A stretch of 32,402 nucleotides of DNA from Acidimicrobiales bacterium (GTDB lineage: Bacteria; Actinomycetota; Acidimicrobiia; Acidimicrobiales; SZUA-35). The stretch spans positions 1-32,402 of the forward strand of contig JAHELU010000023.1 in NCBI GenBank assembly GCA_024644005.1. The letters run 5' to 3'. Below, piece by piece: positions 1 through 7,618 of this stretch; positions within the stretch are counted from its first letter, which is position 1; every line of letters starts with the position of its first letter. Made by a program: the position numbers and the translations under genes. The notes below the pieces were generated by a model. The model made no database searches. It was not told the origin of the DNA and saw only the letters and a list, made by a program, of their open reading frames with translations.

Positions 1-389
1 ACGGGCTGGGCCTGGCCATGGGCGCCAAGCTGGCCCATCCGGACAAGCTCTGCATCAACGTCTGGGGCGATGCGGCCATCGGGTTCACGGGCATGGACTT
101 CGAGACTGCGGTCCGGGAGCGCATCCCGATCCTGTCGATCCTGCTCAACAACTTCTCGATGGCCATCGAGATCCCGATCATGCAGGTGGCCCAGGAGAAG
201 TACGGCAGCACCGACATCTCCGGCCACTATGCCGACATGGCCCTGGCCTTCGGTGGCTACGGCGAGCGGGTCGAGGATCCGGCCGAGATCGTGGCCGCCC
301 TGGAGCGGGGCATCGCCAAGACGAGGGAGGGAACGCCGGCCCTGCTCGAGTTCATCACCGCCAAGGACCACACCTACTCGACGTTCTGA
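1..389 (+). CDS. Thiamine-diphosphate-dependent enzyme, C-terminal part (partial)
   Basis: The gene enters from the left edge and the frame is open from base 3; only the last ~129 residues are visible. They match the C-terminal ThDP-binding domain of the acetolactate synthase / 2-oxoacid decarboxylase superfamily. The diphosphate/Mg-binding motif begins at WGDAAIGFTGMDFE and closes about 26 residues later with LLNNFSM, the usual GD(G/A)...NN spacing. The next segment (VAQEKYGSTD, then GHYADMALAFGGYGERVEDP) is the typical end of this domain, where the cofactor-domain surface meets the partner subunit. The substrate cannot be read from this fragment. The 29-nt gap to a 2-hydroxyacid dehydrogenase suggests co-transcription and related 2-oxo/2-hydroxy acid chemistry, which is inference. 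The family call is firm; the exact enzyme is unknown. Confidence 0.85.
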   Translation, partial: GLGLAMGAKLAHPDKLCINVWGDAAIGFTGMDFETAVRERIPILSILLNNFSMAIEIPIMQVAQEKYGSTDISGHYADMALAFGGYGERVEDPAEIVAALERGIAKTREGTPALLEFITAKDHTYSTF

Positions 390-418
390 GCGTCGAGCGG
401 AGAACCGAGGCTCGAACG

Positions 419-1366
419 ATGACCAAGGTCGCAGTCGCCAGTCGGCTGTTCAACCTCATGCCCCAACTGGCCGAGGAGCTGCTGACGGACTTCCCCGACG
501 CCAAGATCGCCACCAGGTCGGTGGCCGCCGAGGACGACCTGATCGAGTTCCTCGACGGCTACCAGGTTGCGGTGATCGGCATCGAGCGGTTCACCGAGCG
601 GGTGCTGTCGGCCCTGCCCGAGCTCGAGGTCGTGGCCTGCTGCTCGGCCGGTGTCGACCACCTCGACCCCGTCCTGCTCAAGAAGCACGGTGTTCGGATG
701 GGGTGGATCCCGGGCGTCAACAGGTATGCGGTATCGGAGCTCGCTCTGTGCCTGATGCTGGACGTGGTCCGCAATGTCAACTGGGCCAACGTGCAGCTCC
801 GGGCCGGCCGCTGGGCGGTGCCGGCTCGAGGTCAGCTGCTGCGGAATCGAACGGTGGGCATCCACGGCTGCGGCAACATCGGCAAGGAGGTGGTGAAGCT
901 GCTGCAACCGTTCGACGTGCAGGTCCTGGCCTGTGATCGGGAGGACTACCCGGCCTTCTACGAGCAGTACCACGTGACCCCCGTCTCGCCGGCGGAGCTG
1001 TGGGCCGGGTCCGAGATCCTGAGCATCCACCTGCCGAGGAACTCGTCGACGATCGGTCTGTACACCGCAGAGGTCCTCGACCAGCTGCGTCCGGGGGTGT
1101 TCCTCGTCAACACGGCACGGGGCGGCATCGTCGACGAGAGCGCCGTTGCGGAGCGACTGGCCGACGGCAGGATCGCCGGGGCCGCCTTCGATGTGTTCGA
1201 GCGCGAACCCGTCGATGCCCCGGAGCTGATCGCATCCCCGGACTTCGTCGGACTACCCCACATGGGGGCCAGCGCCCGCGAGGCATGGCTCGCGATGGGC
1301 CGGGCTGGCATCCGGGGCATCACCGAGAACGCAGTGCCGGAGCCAGGGGTGTACCCGTTCGACTGA
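419..1366 (+). CDS. D-isomer-specific 2-hydroxyacid dehydrogenase
   Basis: A 315-residue NAD(P)-dependent dehydrogenase expected to interconvert a 2-oxo acid and a D-2-hydroxy acid in the cytosol. Visible signatures are CCSAGVDHLD in the substrate domain, the Rossmann motif G150-C-G152-N-I-G155, NTARGGIVDE carrying the catalytic Arg (about R234), VFEREP with the catalytic Glu (about E263), and LPHMGAS with the catalytic His (about H281). Length is normal for the family (about 310-340). The ATG at 419 is preceded by a GAGG sequence about 9 nt upstream. It follows the ThDP enzyme on the same strand by 29 nt, so the two probably form an operon. The gene converges on the 1390 gene with only 23 nt between. 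The specific substrate (phosphoglycerate, glyoxylate, another) cannot be assigned. Confidence 0.9.
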   Translation: MTKVAVASRLFNLMPQLAEELLTDFPDAKIATRSVAAEDDLIEFLDGYQVAVIGIERFTERVLSALPELEVVACCSAGVDHLDPVLLKKHGVRMGWIPGVNRYAVSELALCLMLDVVRNVNWANVQLRAGRWAVPARGQLLRNRTVGIHGCGNIGKEVVKLLQPFDVQVLACDREDYPAFYEQYHVTPVSPAELWAGSEILSIHLPRNSSTIGLYTAEVLDQLRPGVFLVNTARGGIVDESAVAERLADGRIAGAAFDVFEREPVDAPELIASPDFVGLPHMGASAREAWLAMGRAGIRGITENAVPEPGVYPFD

Positions 1367-1389
1367 GGGCGAGCTCCCGCCGAGTGCGC

Positions 1390-1791
1390 TCAGGGGCCAC
1401 CATCCGAGCGCGGCCCGTCCAGCTCGTCGAGCCCCCATCGAGCCTCCAGCTCTCCGATGGCCCGGTCGATCGCCTGCGCCCTCGTCGATCGGCGTCGAAG
1501 GGGCGCCGGCGGGCGGGGGGCGCTCGGTGCTGCCGCCCCGAGGTCGTCGAGGATGGGCTGCAGCCCGGCTTGGGCCGACGCGTCGCTGAGGATCGCGTCG
1601 GCGACGATGCCGGTGAGGTGGTGCAGCTCGGCCGGTCTGAGGCTCATCGACGTCGAGCGCGACACGTCGATGAGCGGGTCCGGCCGGCGGACGTCGACTG
1701 GGTAGCGCTGCAACTCGCGCGACAGGACCTGCAGCCCGAGCGCCACGAAGCCGATCGCCACCACCACCAGCACCACCAGGGGCCCGCTCAT
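1390..1791 (-). CDS. Small membrane-anchored protein, last gene of the MoxR/DUF58 operon
   Basis: A 133-residue protein of unknown function. The N-terminus (PLVVLVVVAIGFVALGLQVL) is a single hydrophobic segment, probably a membrane anchor or uncleaved signal. The rest is a soluble tail with an Ala/Pro-rich stretch and a short predicted helix (RAQAIDRAIGELEARWGLD) near the C-terminus. The ATG overlaps the stop of the upstream DUF4129-like gene in an ATGA arrangement (1788-1791), which fixes the start and implies translational coupling. As the fourth gene after MoxR, DUF58 and DUF4129-like genes, it is likely an accessory membrane component of that system. I do not recognise a family. Confidence 0.75.
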   Translation of the reverse strand: MSGPLVVLVVVAIGFVALGLQVLSRELQRYPVDVRRPDPLIDVSRSTSMSLRPAELHHLTGIVADAILSDASAQAGLQPILDDLGAAAPSAPRPPAPLRRRSTRAQAIDRAIGELEARWGLDELDGPRSDGGP

Positions 1792-3110
1792 GGATCGTCT
1801 GGCCGGTCGGGCGGCCCGTCGAGCTGCCCCCTGTGCGGGTCCCGGTCCCGCGTCGAGCGATCGACCTCGGTCAGGAGGTCCCCGATGGCGGCGAGGGCAC
1901 TGCGGCGCATCGCCTCGTCGACGTTGCCATCGTCGAAGCGGGCCCGTTCGAACAGCGTGGTCAGTGTGGCCATGGCCGGCATCGCCGAACCGAGCGTGGA
2001 CATCGTCCTGGTCAGGAACTCCCGCTCGGTCTCGGACGAGCCTCTGGTCAACCGGAGCTCGCCGAGCCGGAGCTCGATGTTGGCGTAGCCGAATCGGATG
2101 GCCCGACCGGGATCCTGCTCGGTCTCGATGTCGAGCCGGAGGCCGTGCAACAGGCCGGCCAGATCGTCCTCGTCCACCTCGACGATCTCGTCGTCCTGCT
2201 CGGCCCGTCCCGGCGTGGCCAGACCGAACGACTCGTCCTCGTCGTCGGGGTCGATGTCGTCGAGCTCGAACACGGCCTCCGGCCGGCGAAGGGCGAGGTA
2301 CAGCACCCCGAGCGCGATGGTGATCACCAGGATCACAACGAGCGTCAGTCCCCGCTGGACCGTTTCCGGATCGACGGCGGTCGGGCCGGCAGTGGTCGTC
2401 GTGGTGGCGACGGTGGTCGTCGGCGACTCGAGCGTGGAGTCGGGACCGGTCCGGAGACCGGTCCTGGCCTGCGCGCCCATCACCACTACGATCACGACGA
2501 TGGTGGTCAGCATCGCTGCGAGTGCCGCCCTGACGATCGGCCCGGCCAGGTCGTTCCGTTGCTCGAGGCGGTCGCCCAGCGGCCGGGCGAAGAGGGGCAG
2601 GCCCGCCCCGGCCAGCCCGATCGGGACCCAGGCTGCACCGGAGGGCGGGCGCTCGGCGAGCTGCCACGTGCCCACGACGATGGCTGCGACGGTGGCGGCG
2701 GCCGCCCCCGATCGAAGGAGGTATCCCCCGACGAGGCCGGGCCCGAACCGGCTCGGCCGGCGAGCGTCGAGTGAGAACCGGACGGTTTCGTTGACAGCCA
2801 GCAGGGTGAGCGCCAATGCGACCAGTTCCACCAGACCGGGCGGACCGGTGACCGCGAGCCCGACGAACCCGAGCAGCACCAGCCCGAGATACAGCCCGAG
2901 CGAGTTGCCGGTGACGACGGTGGCCAGCACCAACGTCGCCACCACCAGGGCCCAGGTCCAGCCGCGGCTCGAATCGGTCACTCCGGCGGCGAAGGACCCG
3001 ACCAGGACCCAGCAGACGCCGAGCAGACCGACCAGTGCGGGAAGGACCGACAGTCGCCGAGCGACCCGGGACGTCGACGCCTCATCGGTGTAGACCGAGC
3101 TCACGCCCAC
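1788..3110 (-). CDS. Polytopic membrane protein with C-terminal DUF4129-like domain
   Basis: About 440 residues. The N-terminal half has many hydrophobic segments (roughly residues 18-45, 50-110, 130-180 and 190-215), then a Thr/Val-rich extracellular-type loop (TTTVATTTTTAG), another transmembrane helix (TLVVILVITIALGVLYLAL), and an acidic cytoplasmic linker (DDIDPDDEDES). The last ~110 residues (DPGRAIRFGYANIELRLGELRLTRGSSETEREFL ... NVDEAMRRSALAAIGDL) resemble the DUF4129 domain that commonly accompanies MoxR and DUF58 proteins. The start is uncertain: GTG at 3110 and GTG at 3104 are both possible. It lies 31 nt after the DUF58 gene and overlaps the next gene by 4 nt. Its role is probably in the membrane complex served by the MoxR ATPase; the biochemical activity is unknown. 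Confidence 0.8.
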   Translation of the reverse strand: MGVSSVYTDEASTSRVARRLSVLPALVGLLGVCWVLVGSFAAGVTDSSRGWTWALVVATLVLATVVTGNSLGLYLGLVLLGFVGLAVTGPPGLVELVALALTLLAVNETVRFSLDARRPSRFGPGLVGGYLLRSGAAAATVAAIVVGTWQLAERPPSGAAWVPIGLAGAGLPLFARPLGDRLEQRNDLAGPIVRAALAAMLTTIVVIVVVMGAQARTGLRTGPDSTLESPTTTVATTTTTAGPTAVDPETVQRGLTLVVILVITIALGVLYLALRRPEAVFELDDIDPDDEDESFGLATPGRAEQDDEIVEVDEDDLAGLLHGLRLDIETEQDPGRAIRFGYANIELRLGELRLTRGSSETEREFLTRTMSTLGSAMPAMATLTTLFERARFDDGNVDEAMRRSALAAIGDLLTEVDRSTRDRDPHRGQLDGPPDRPDDP

Positions 3111-3141
3111 CCACCGGCACGACCGTTGCGGGGAGCAATCG

Positions 3142-4398
3142 TCACGACGCCGGCCGCCGTCTCGCCAGTGCGGCCACGGGCAGCTCCAACGGTTGATCGG
3201 CCCGCCACCGCATCACCGGAACCCCGTGCCGCAACAGCTGCTGCCGCCGCCGGGCCAGCACGACCCGCCACAGCCGGGCGGCCAGCTCCGCCGCTTCGCC
3301 CGGCGCATCGCCGAGGTGATCCTCCACACTGCACTCCAGCACCGCCACCTCGATCCCGTGCAGCCGCAACTCGATCGGCAGGAGCGCCATGTCGGGATCG
3401 GTCAAGCCGGTCAGCATCACCACCATCGTCCCGGCATCCAGGTCGTGGAGCGGCAGCTGCTCCAGCCTCGGGGCGCGCAGTCCCGCCTCGACCTGCGATT
3501 CGAGCAGGGCGTCCAACAGGCGGGCCTTCTGGAGCCGACCCTGCCGAGGTCGGAACCAGCGGATGTGCCGGCCGACATCGAGCAGGCCCACCCGGTCGTG
3601 GGCATCGAGATTGCTGTCGGCCAAGCCCATCGCCGCCCGCACCGCCCGCTGGACCAGGCGATTCCCCTCCGGACCGAGGTCCCGGAACGTATCGAGCAGG
3701 AAGACCAGGTCGCCCGACTGGTCGGGGTGGCGGACCGTCACCCACCGCTCACGTCGTCTCGCCGAGACCCGCCAGTTGACCGACCGCATGGTGTCACCGA
3801 CCCTGAACGGCCTGACCTCGGCGAAGTCCGAGCCCTCCCCGTGACGGCGGGACCGGTGATCGCCCACCCTGGCCCGCAGCCGGGCCGGGACCACGACCGA
3901 GCGACGGTTGCCATCCCTCGGATGGACCCGAATGGCCAGGTTCGGGTGATGGACGGCCGAAGCGACGAAGAGGCCGAACGGCCCGCGGGCGATGGTCTCG
4001 ACCCGACCGGGGACGGCAACCCCCCACCTGGTCAGCTCCATCGGGAACCGGACGACGGCCTTGCTCCCTGCGGGGATCGACACGACGGCGTGACGGATCC
4101 CGCTGACGGGTTCCAGATCGGGCGGCACCTCGATGCCGACCTGCACCCACGGCACCGAGGTGACCGACTGGACGGTGATGACGAGATCGATCCGGTCGCC
4201 CTCGACGGCCCGGGTCGGCCCGTCGACCGAGACTCGCAGCTCAGGCCGACGATGGGTGAGAGCGGCGGTGGCGGCGAGGAGGATCGCCGGACAGGTGGCG
4301 ATGGCGAGCAGCGGACGACCGGCGACGACCGCGAAGAGCAGCACCGCCACCCCGCCGAGCAGGAGGATGAGGAACCGGGGACTGGTCTGGTGGTTCAC
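3142..4398 (-). CDS. DUF58 domain-containing protein (VWA-like MoxR partner)
   Basis: A 418-residue protein. The N-terminus has two hydrophobic segments (FLILLLGGVAVLLFAVVAG and LLAIATCPAILLAATAAL), followed by a beta-rich region and the DUF58 core: EVRPFRVGDTMRSVNWRVSARR is the hallmark motif, and DLVFLLDTFRDLGPEGN begins a VWA-like fold with a degenerate metal site. DUF58 proteins are regularly encoded next to MoxR AAA+ ATPases and are thought to act as partners in assembly or activation of membrane or secreted complexes. The GTG start at 4398 overlaps the MoxR stop (GTGA, 4395-4398), so the pair is translationally coupled. Longer upstream starts would run deep into the MoxR gene and are rejected. 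Confidence 0.9.
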   Translation of the reverse strand: MNHQTSPRFLILLLGGVAVLLFAVVAGRPLLAIATCPAILLAATAALTHRRPELRVSVDGPTRAVEGDRIDLVITVQSVTSVPWVQVGIEVPPDLEPVSGIRHAVVSIPAGSKAVVRFPMELTRWGVAVPGRVETIARGPFGLFVASAVHHPNLAIRVHPRDGNRRSVVVPARLRARVGDHRSRRHGEGSDFAEVRPFRVGDTMRSVNWRVSARRRERWVTVRHPDQSGDLVFLLDTFRDLGPEGNRLVQRAVRAAMGLADSNLDAHDRVGLLDVGRHIRWFRPRQGRLQKARLLDALLESQVEAGLRAPRLEQLPLHDLDAGTMVVMLTGLTDPDMALLPIELRLHGIEVAVLECSVEDHLGDAPGEAAELAARLWRVVLARRRQQLLRHGVPVMRWRADQPLELPVAALARRRPAS

Positions 4399-5498
4399 CC
4401 GGTGCCGACGCCGTCGGCCGGGAAGTCCTCCCGGTCCACCGCGATCTCCACATCCCGATCCGTCAGGGTGGTCGGGGTCGGCACCGAGGCCAGGCACTCG
4501 TCGATGACGTCGGTCTCCCTGACCCCCCGGACCCAGGCCTCGGTCCGCAGGACCAGCCGGTGGGCCAGGACCGCCCCGGCGAGCACCTTCACGTCGTTCG
4601 GCGTTGCGAACGTCCGCCCCTCCAGCGCTGCCTTGGCCCTGGCGCTCCGCAACAGCGCCAGCCCTCCTCGTGGACTCGACCCGATCTCGAGCGACGGGTG
4701 AGCCCTTGTGGCCTCGACGATCGAGACGACGTAGTCGATCACGTCCTGGCTGGCGGTGATCCGCTCGACCGCGGCCTGCATGGCTGCCACCTGCGCCGGT
4801 GACGCCACGGGCTGCAGATCGGGCTGCTCGGCACCCCGCTCGACACGTCGTCGCAGCAGCTCCCGCTCGTCGTCCGGTGACGGATAGCCGACGCCGACCC
4901 GCAGCAGGAAGCGGTCGAGCTGGGCCTCGGGGAGGGGATAGGTGCCCTCGGTCTCGATCGGGTTCTGGGTCGCCAGCAGGAAGAACGGCCGAGGGAGCGG
5001 ATGCGAGGTGCCGTCGACCGTGATCTGCCGCTCCTCCATGGCTTCCAGGGCTGCAGCCTGGGTCTTCGACGGGCTGCGGTTGATCTCGTCACCGAGCACC
5101 AGGTTGGCGAACAGCGGACCGGGGGCGAAGGTCGGCCGGTCGTCGAACCCCGGGACCACCGAGCCGGTGAGGTCGGAGGGGATCAGGTCCGGCGTGAATT
5201 GGATGCGGGAGAACGTCAAGCCCGTCACCGTGGCCAGAGACCGGGCGATCAGGGTCTTGGCCACGCCGGGCACGTCCTCGATCAGCACGTGGCCGTCGGC
5301 CAGCAGACCGGTCACGATCAGCTCCAGGACCGCCCGCTTGCCCACGACGGCCCGTTCGATCTCCGTGACGATGTCGGCCGACAGGGCGGCTACGCTCGAG
5401 GCGGCATCGCTCGAGGCAGCATCGCTCGAGGGCTCGGGTTCCGGGGGAACCGAGCTCGTGATCGACGGGTCGATCGGTTCGACATGCTGACCGCTCAC
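4395..5498 (-). CDS. MoxR family AAA+ ATPase
   Basis: A 367-residue ATPase using the GTG at 5498. It has the MoxR form of Walker A (HVLIEDVPGVAKTLIARSLA), Walker B (LVLGDEINRSPSKTQAA), the sensor-type ATQNPIETEGTYPLPEAQLDRFL block and a C-terminal AAA lid. MoxR ATPases act as chaperones that insert cofactors or remodel partner complexes, usually with DUF58/VWA proteins such as the one encoded immediately downstream. Start choice: a GTG at 5537 would add 13 residues with little sense, whereas the GTG at 5498 sits 8 nt after TACCGT, the same leaderless arrangement seen at several genes here. The low-complexity Ala/Ser N-terminus (AASSDAASSVAA) comes from a 15-bp tandem repeat. First gene of a four-gene operon. 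Confidence 0.93.
   Translation of the reverse strand: MSGQHVEPIDPSITSSVPPEPEPSSDAASSDAASSVAALSADIVTEIERAVVGKRAVLELIVTGLLADGHVLIEDVPGVAKTLIARSLATVTGLTFSRIQFTPDLIPSDLTGSVVPGFDDRPTFAPGPLFANLVLGDEINRSPSKTQAAALEAMEERQITVDGTSHPLPRPFFLLATQNPIETEGTYPLPEAQLDRFLLRVGVGYPSPDDERELLRRRVERGAEQPDLQPVASPAQVAAMQAAVERITASQDVIDYVVSIVEATRAHPSLEIGSSPRGGLALLRSARAKAALEGRTFATPNDVKVLAGAVLAHRLVLRTEAWVRGVRETDVIDECLASVPTPTTLTDRDVEIAVDREDFPADGVGTG
5391..5435 (-). repeat. 15-bp tandem repeat in the 5' part of the MoxR gene
   Basis: Nearly three copies of a 15-bp unit lie at 5391-5405, 5406-5420 and 5421-5435, sharing the core CGCTCGAGG on the plus strand. They encode the repeated AASSD/AASSV segment of the disordered MoxR N-terminus. 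Because the unit is a multiple of three, copy-number change would not break the frame. Confidence 0.7.
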
Positions 5499-5506
5499 TC
5501 GACCCA

Positions 5507-5512
5507 ACGGTA
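5507..5512 (-). promoter_or_regulatory. -10 element of a predicted leaderless promoter for the MoxR operon
   Basis: TACCGT on the minus strand, 8 nt before the GTG at 5498. The spacing is that expected between a -10 box and the transcription start, so the transcript would begin at the start codon. No ribosome binding site is evident upstream of this GTG. Confidence 0.5.
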
Positions 5513-5552
5513 ACGCACCCACCGAATCCGGGCACACCCCGTCACGACGGCG

Positions 5553-6503
5553 TCAGTGCTGCTGGCCTGCGAGCCCCGGCGGTGGCTCGGTGTCCTGGGT
5601 CGCCACTGGCGGTGGCTCGGTGCCTGAGCGCAGATAACGCAGCAGCTGACGATCGTGGCGGGTAAGAGCTCCGATCTTGTCCGGCGACCACGGCGACCAT
5701 CGCGGCGGCTCGCCCTCGGGCACATCGCCGGTCACCGTCGCCCGCTGGATGATGCGCTCACCCTCGAAGTCGTTGAGCACGGTGTGCTGGGTGCAGCGGT
5801 TGTCCCACATGGCGATCGTCCCCTGGGTCCAGCGGTAGCGGACGGTGAACCGGGGTTGGGTGACCCAGGCGGTGAGCAGCCCCAGCAGCGCCTCGCTCTC
5901 GGCGTGACTCATCTCGACGATCCGCCGGGTGAAGTGCTGGTTGACGTACAGCACCTTGTCGCCCGTCTCGGGATGGCGGCGGACGACGGGGTGCACGGCC
6001 ATCTTGTCCGAGCGGCCATGGGGATGGGCGTCGTGCAGTGCGGTCAGCCCGTTGCACAGGTCCTTGATCGGGTCGGACAGGGCCTCGTAGGCCATGACCA
6101 GGTTGGTCCACATCGTGTCGCCCCCGATGTCCGGGCAGGTCACCATGTTCAGGACCGACATCACCGACGGTGACGGGAGGAACGTCAAGTCGGTGTGCCA
6201 CTCGTCGGCAACGCCGCCGGCCGACGCCGCGAGCTCGAAGATCTCCGGGTGATCGAGGTTCGGGTTCTTCAGATTGGGATGGGCCTCGAGCGGCCCGAAC
6301 TGCCGAGCGAGCGCCAGGTGCTCATCGAGCGTGAGGTCCTGGCCGGGGAAGAACAGGACCTTGTGCTCCAGCAGCAGCGACGTGATCGTGGTGGCCTCGG
6401 ACGGGCCGGCCGTTCCTAGATCGATCCCGCGGACCTCGGCCCCCAGCGCAGCGGCCAGTGGGGTCGCCTCGACACCGATCCGAGTGTCGTCGATGCTGGT
6501 CAT
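5553..6503 (-). CDS. TauD/TfdA family Fe(II)/2-oxoglutarate dioxygenase
   Basis: A 316-residue protein of the taurine/alkylsulfonate/2,4-D dioxygenase family, expected to couple 2-oxoglutarate decarboxylation to hydroxylation of a small acid substrate. The iron site is visible: H103-x-D105 in EWHTDLTF and the distal His in CTQHTVLND (H240). The 2-oxoglutarate-binding Arg is R254 in IIQRATVTGD. FFPGQDLTLDEH and GGDTMWTNLVMAYEAL are typical family segments. The ATG at 6503 has a clear AGGAG 6 nt upstream. A TAGTCT -10 box at 6551-6556 would give a leader of about 40 nt. Length is slightly above the usual ~280-300 because of a Pro-rich C-terminal tail. It is divergent from a PhyH-type oxygenase and followed 54 nt later by the MoxR operon. 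The substrate is unknown. Confidence 0.9.
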   Translation of the reverse strand: MTSIDDTRIGVEATPLAAALGAEVRGIDLGTAGPSEATTITSLLLEHKVLFFPGQDLTLDEHLALARQFGPLEAHPNLKNPNLDHPEIFELAASAGGVADEWHTDLTFLPSPSVMSVLNMVTCPDIGGDTMWTNLVMAYEALSDPIKDLCNGLTALHDAHPHGRSDKMAVHPVVRRHPETGDKVLYVNQHFTRRIVEMSHAESEALLGLLTAWVTQPRFTVRYRWTQGTIAMWDNRCTQHTVLNDFEGERIIQRATVTGDVPEGEPPRWSPWSPDKIGALTRHDRQLLRYLRSGTEPPPVATQDTEPPPGLAGQQH

Positions 6504-6628
6504 GGCGCTCTCCTGTCCCCGCTCTGCGTCAGCTTCCGTTCTCGGGAGCCAGACTACGCCGGGCCGTCCAACGGGGGAAACCGGCGGCGACGTGCGCCGG
6601 CCGAACGGGCTCTCGTAGGCTTGCGGTG
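6504..6628. promoter_or_regulatory. Divergent promoter region between two 2-oxoglutarate oxygenase genes
   Basis: This 125-bp gap carries a minus-strand TAGTCT (6551-6556) upstream of the AGGAG and ATG of the TauD-type gene, and a plus-strand TAGGCT (6616-6621) 7 nt before the GTG at 6629 of the PhyH-type gene. The two genes therefore use different initiation modes, leadered and leaderless. No obvious operator palindrome was seen. Confidence 0.45.
6616..6621 (+). promoter_or_regulatory. -10 element of a predicted leaderless promoter (PhyH gene)
   Basis: TAGGCT followed by 7 nt and the GTG at 6629; no Shine-Dalgarno sequence lies between them. Confidence 0.5.
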
Positions 6629-7507
6629 GTGGAGACCGCCCAGATCGCCCAACATCTCGAACGGATCGAGATCGACGGGTACACGATCGTGGAGGACGCC
6701 ATCAGCGCCGAGCTCAACGACCGGCTGCGGGACACGATCCGCCAGATCTTCGACGAGCTGGACGTTCGACCGAAGGGCAACCGTGCAGAGGGGTTCGCCA
6801 CGAAGCGGCTCTACAATCTGGTTCCCCGCCACCCGCTGTTCCAGGAGCTGCCGGTCCAGGAGAGCGTGCTGGCGGTCGTCGACGAGCTGCTGGAACCGGA
6901 GTGCCTGCTGTCCGGCACGACGGCCATGGACATCGGGCCGGGCGAGCGGCTCCAGGGGCTCCACGCCGACGACGGGTTGTTCAAGATCGGTCGCCCCCAC
7001 CGGCCGATGATGTCGACCACGATCTGGGCCCTGACCGACTTCACGGCGGAGAACGGAGCCACCAGGATCGTGCCCGGGTCGCATCGGGAGCCCGGACACC
7101 CCGACCCAGACGACGAGTCGATCGCGGTCCCTGCCGAGATGCCGGCGAGGAGCGTCCTGATCATGGACAGCCAGCTGTGGCACTGCGGCGGGCCAAACAC
7201 CACAGAGGACCAGTGGCGGCTGGGGCTCAACGTGCAGTACGTCCGGGGCTTCTTCCGCACCCAGCAGAACCACTATCTGTCGATCCCCCACGAGCAGGTA
7301 CCGACCTTTTCGCCGCGGCTCCGGCAGCTGCTCGGCTTCGAGCTGTACCGGGGCATCATGGGCCACGTCGACGGTCGCAGTCCGGCCGCCGTCGTCGGGG
7401 CCGCTACCGAGAAGGCTGCGGCGTACGGCGCCAGCACCGACGACAATCCCTTCGGCGATTCCGAGGTCGCCGCACCGAGGCCGGCTGACGGCGAGCCCGG
7501 CGCCTAG
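6629..7507 (+). CDS. Phytanoyl-CoA dioxygenase (PhyH) family protein
   Basis: A 292-residue Fe(II)/2-oxoglutarate oxygenase of the PhyH family. The iron ligands are readable as H112-x-D114 in LQGLHADDGLFK and H185 in DSQLWHCGGPN. R197 in WRLGLNVQY fits the 2-oxoglutarate-binding arginine. The substrate-side loop ENGATRIVPGSHREPGHPDPDD is characteristic. Two in-frame GTGs occur at 6626 and 6629; 6629 is preferred because TAGGCT ends 7 nt before it, as at other leaderless genes in this window. The C-terminal ~35 residues are low-complexity. PhyH family members hydroxylate many lipids and small molecules, so the substrate cannot be named. Confidence 0.9.
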   Translation: METAQIAQHLERIEIDGYTIVEDAISAELNDRLRDTIRQIFDELDVRPKGNRAEGFATKRLYNLVPRHPLFQELPVQESVLAVVDELLEPECLLSGTTAMDIGPGERLQGLHADDGLFKIGRPHRPMMSTTIWALTDFTAENGATRIVPGSHREPGHPDPDDESIAVPAEMPARSVLIMDSQLWHCGGPNTTEDQWRLGLNVQYVRGFFRTQQNHYLSIPHEQVPTFSPRLRQLLGFELYRGIMGHVDGRSPAAVVGAATEKAAAYGASTDDNPFGDSEVAAPRPADGEPGA

Positions 7508-7550
7508 CGTCCTCAGCGAGTAGGCCCGGCCGCTCGCTTCGCCACGGTTG

Positions 7551-7575
7551 GATCTCGGCTCCACGAGCCGAGATC
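7551..7575. terminator. Perfect inverted repeat between convergent genes, likely bidirectional terminator
   Basis: GATCTCGGCT (7551-7560), a 5-nt loop, then AGCCGAGATC (7566-7575): a perfect 10-bp stem. It lies midway between the ends of the PhyH gene (7507) and the luciferase-like gene (7619), the expected place for a terminator shared by convergent genes. There is no T-tract on either side, which is common in high-GC actinobacteria. Confidence 0.65.
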
Positions 7576-7618
7576 TCGGCGCTGTGTATCCGGAGGATCC
7601 GCCTACCGGCTGATCCTC

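Noticed and set aside
1362-1392. CTGAG...CTCAG inverted repeat between the convergent dehydrogenase and membrane protein genes
   Set aside because: Only 5 bp, and it arises from the two opposed stop codons; not convincing as a terminator.
4399-4497. Longer start for the DUF58 protein at 4497
   Set aside because: It would overlap the MoxR gene by about 100 bp and add a non-family, Gly/Arg-rich N-terminus; the GTGA overlap at 4395-4398 is the better start.
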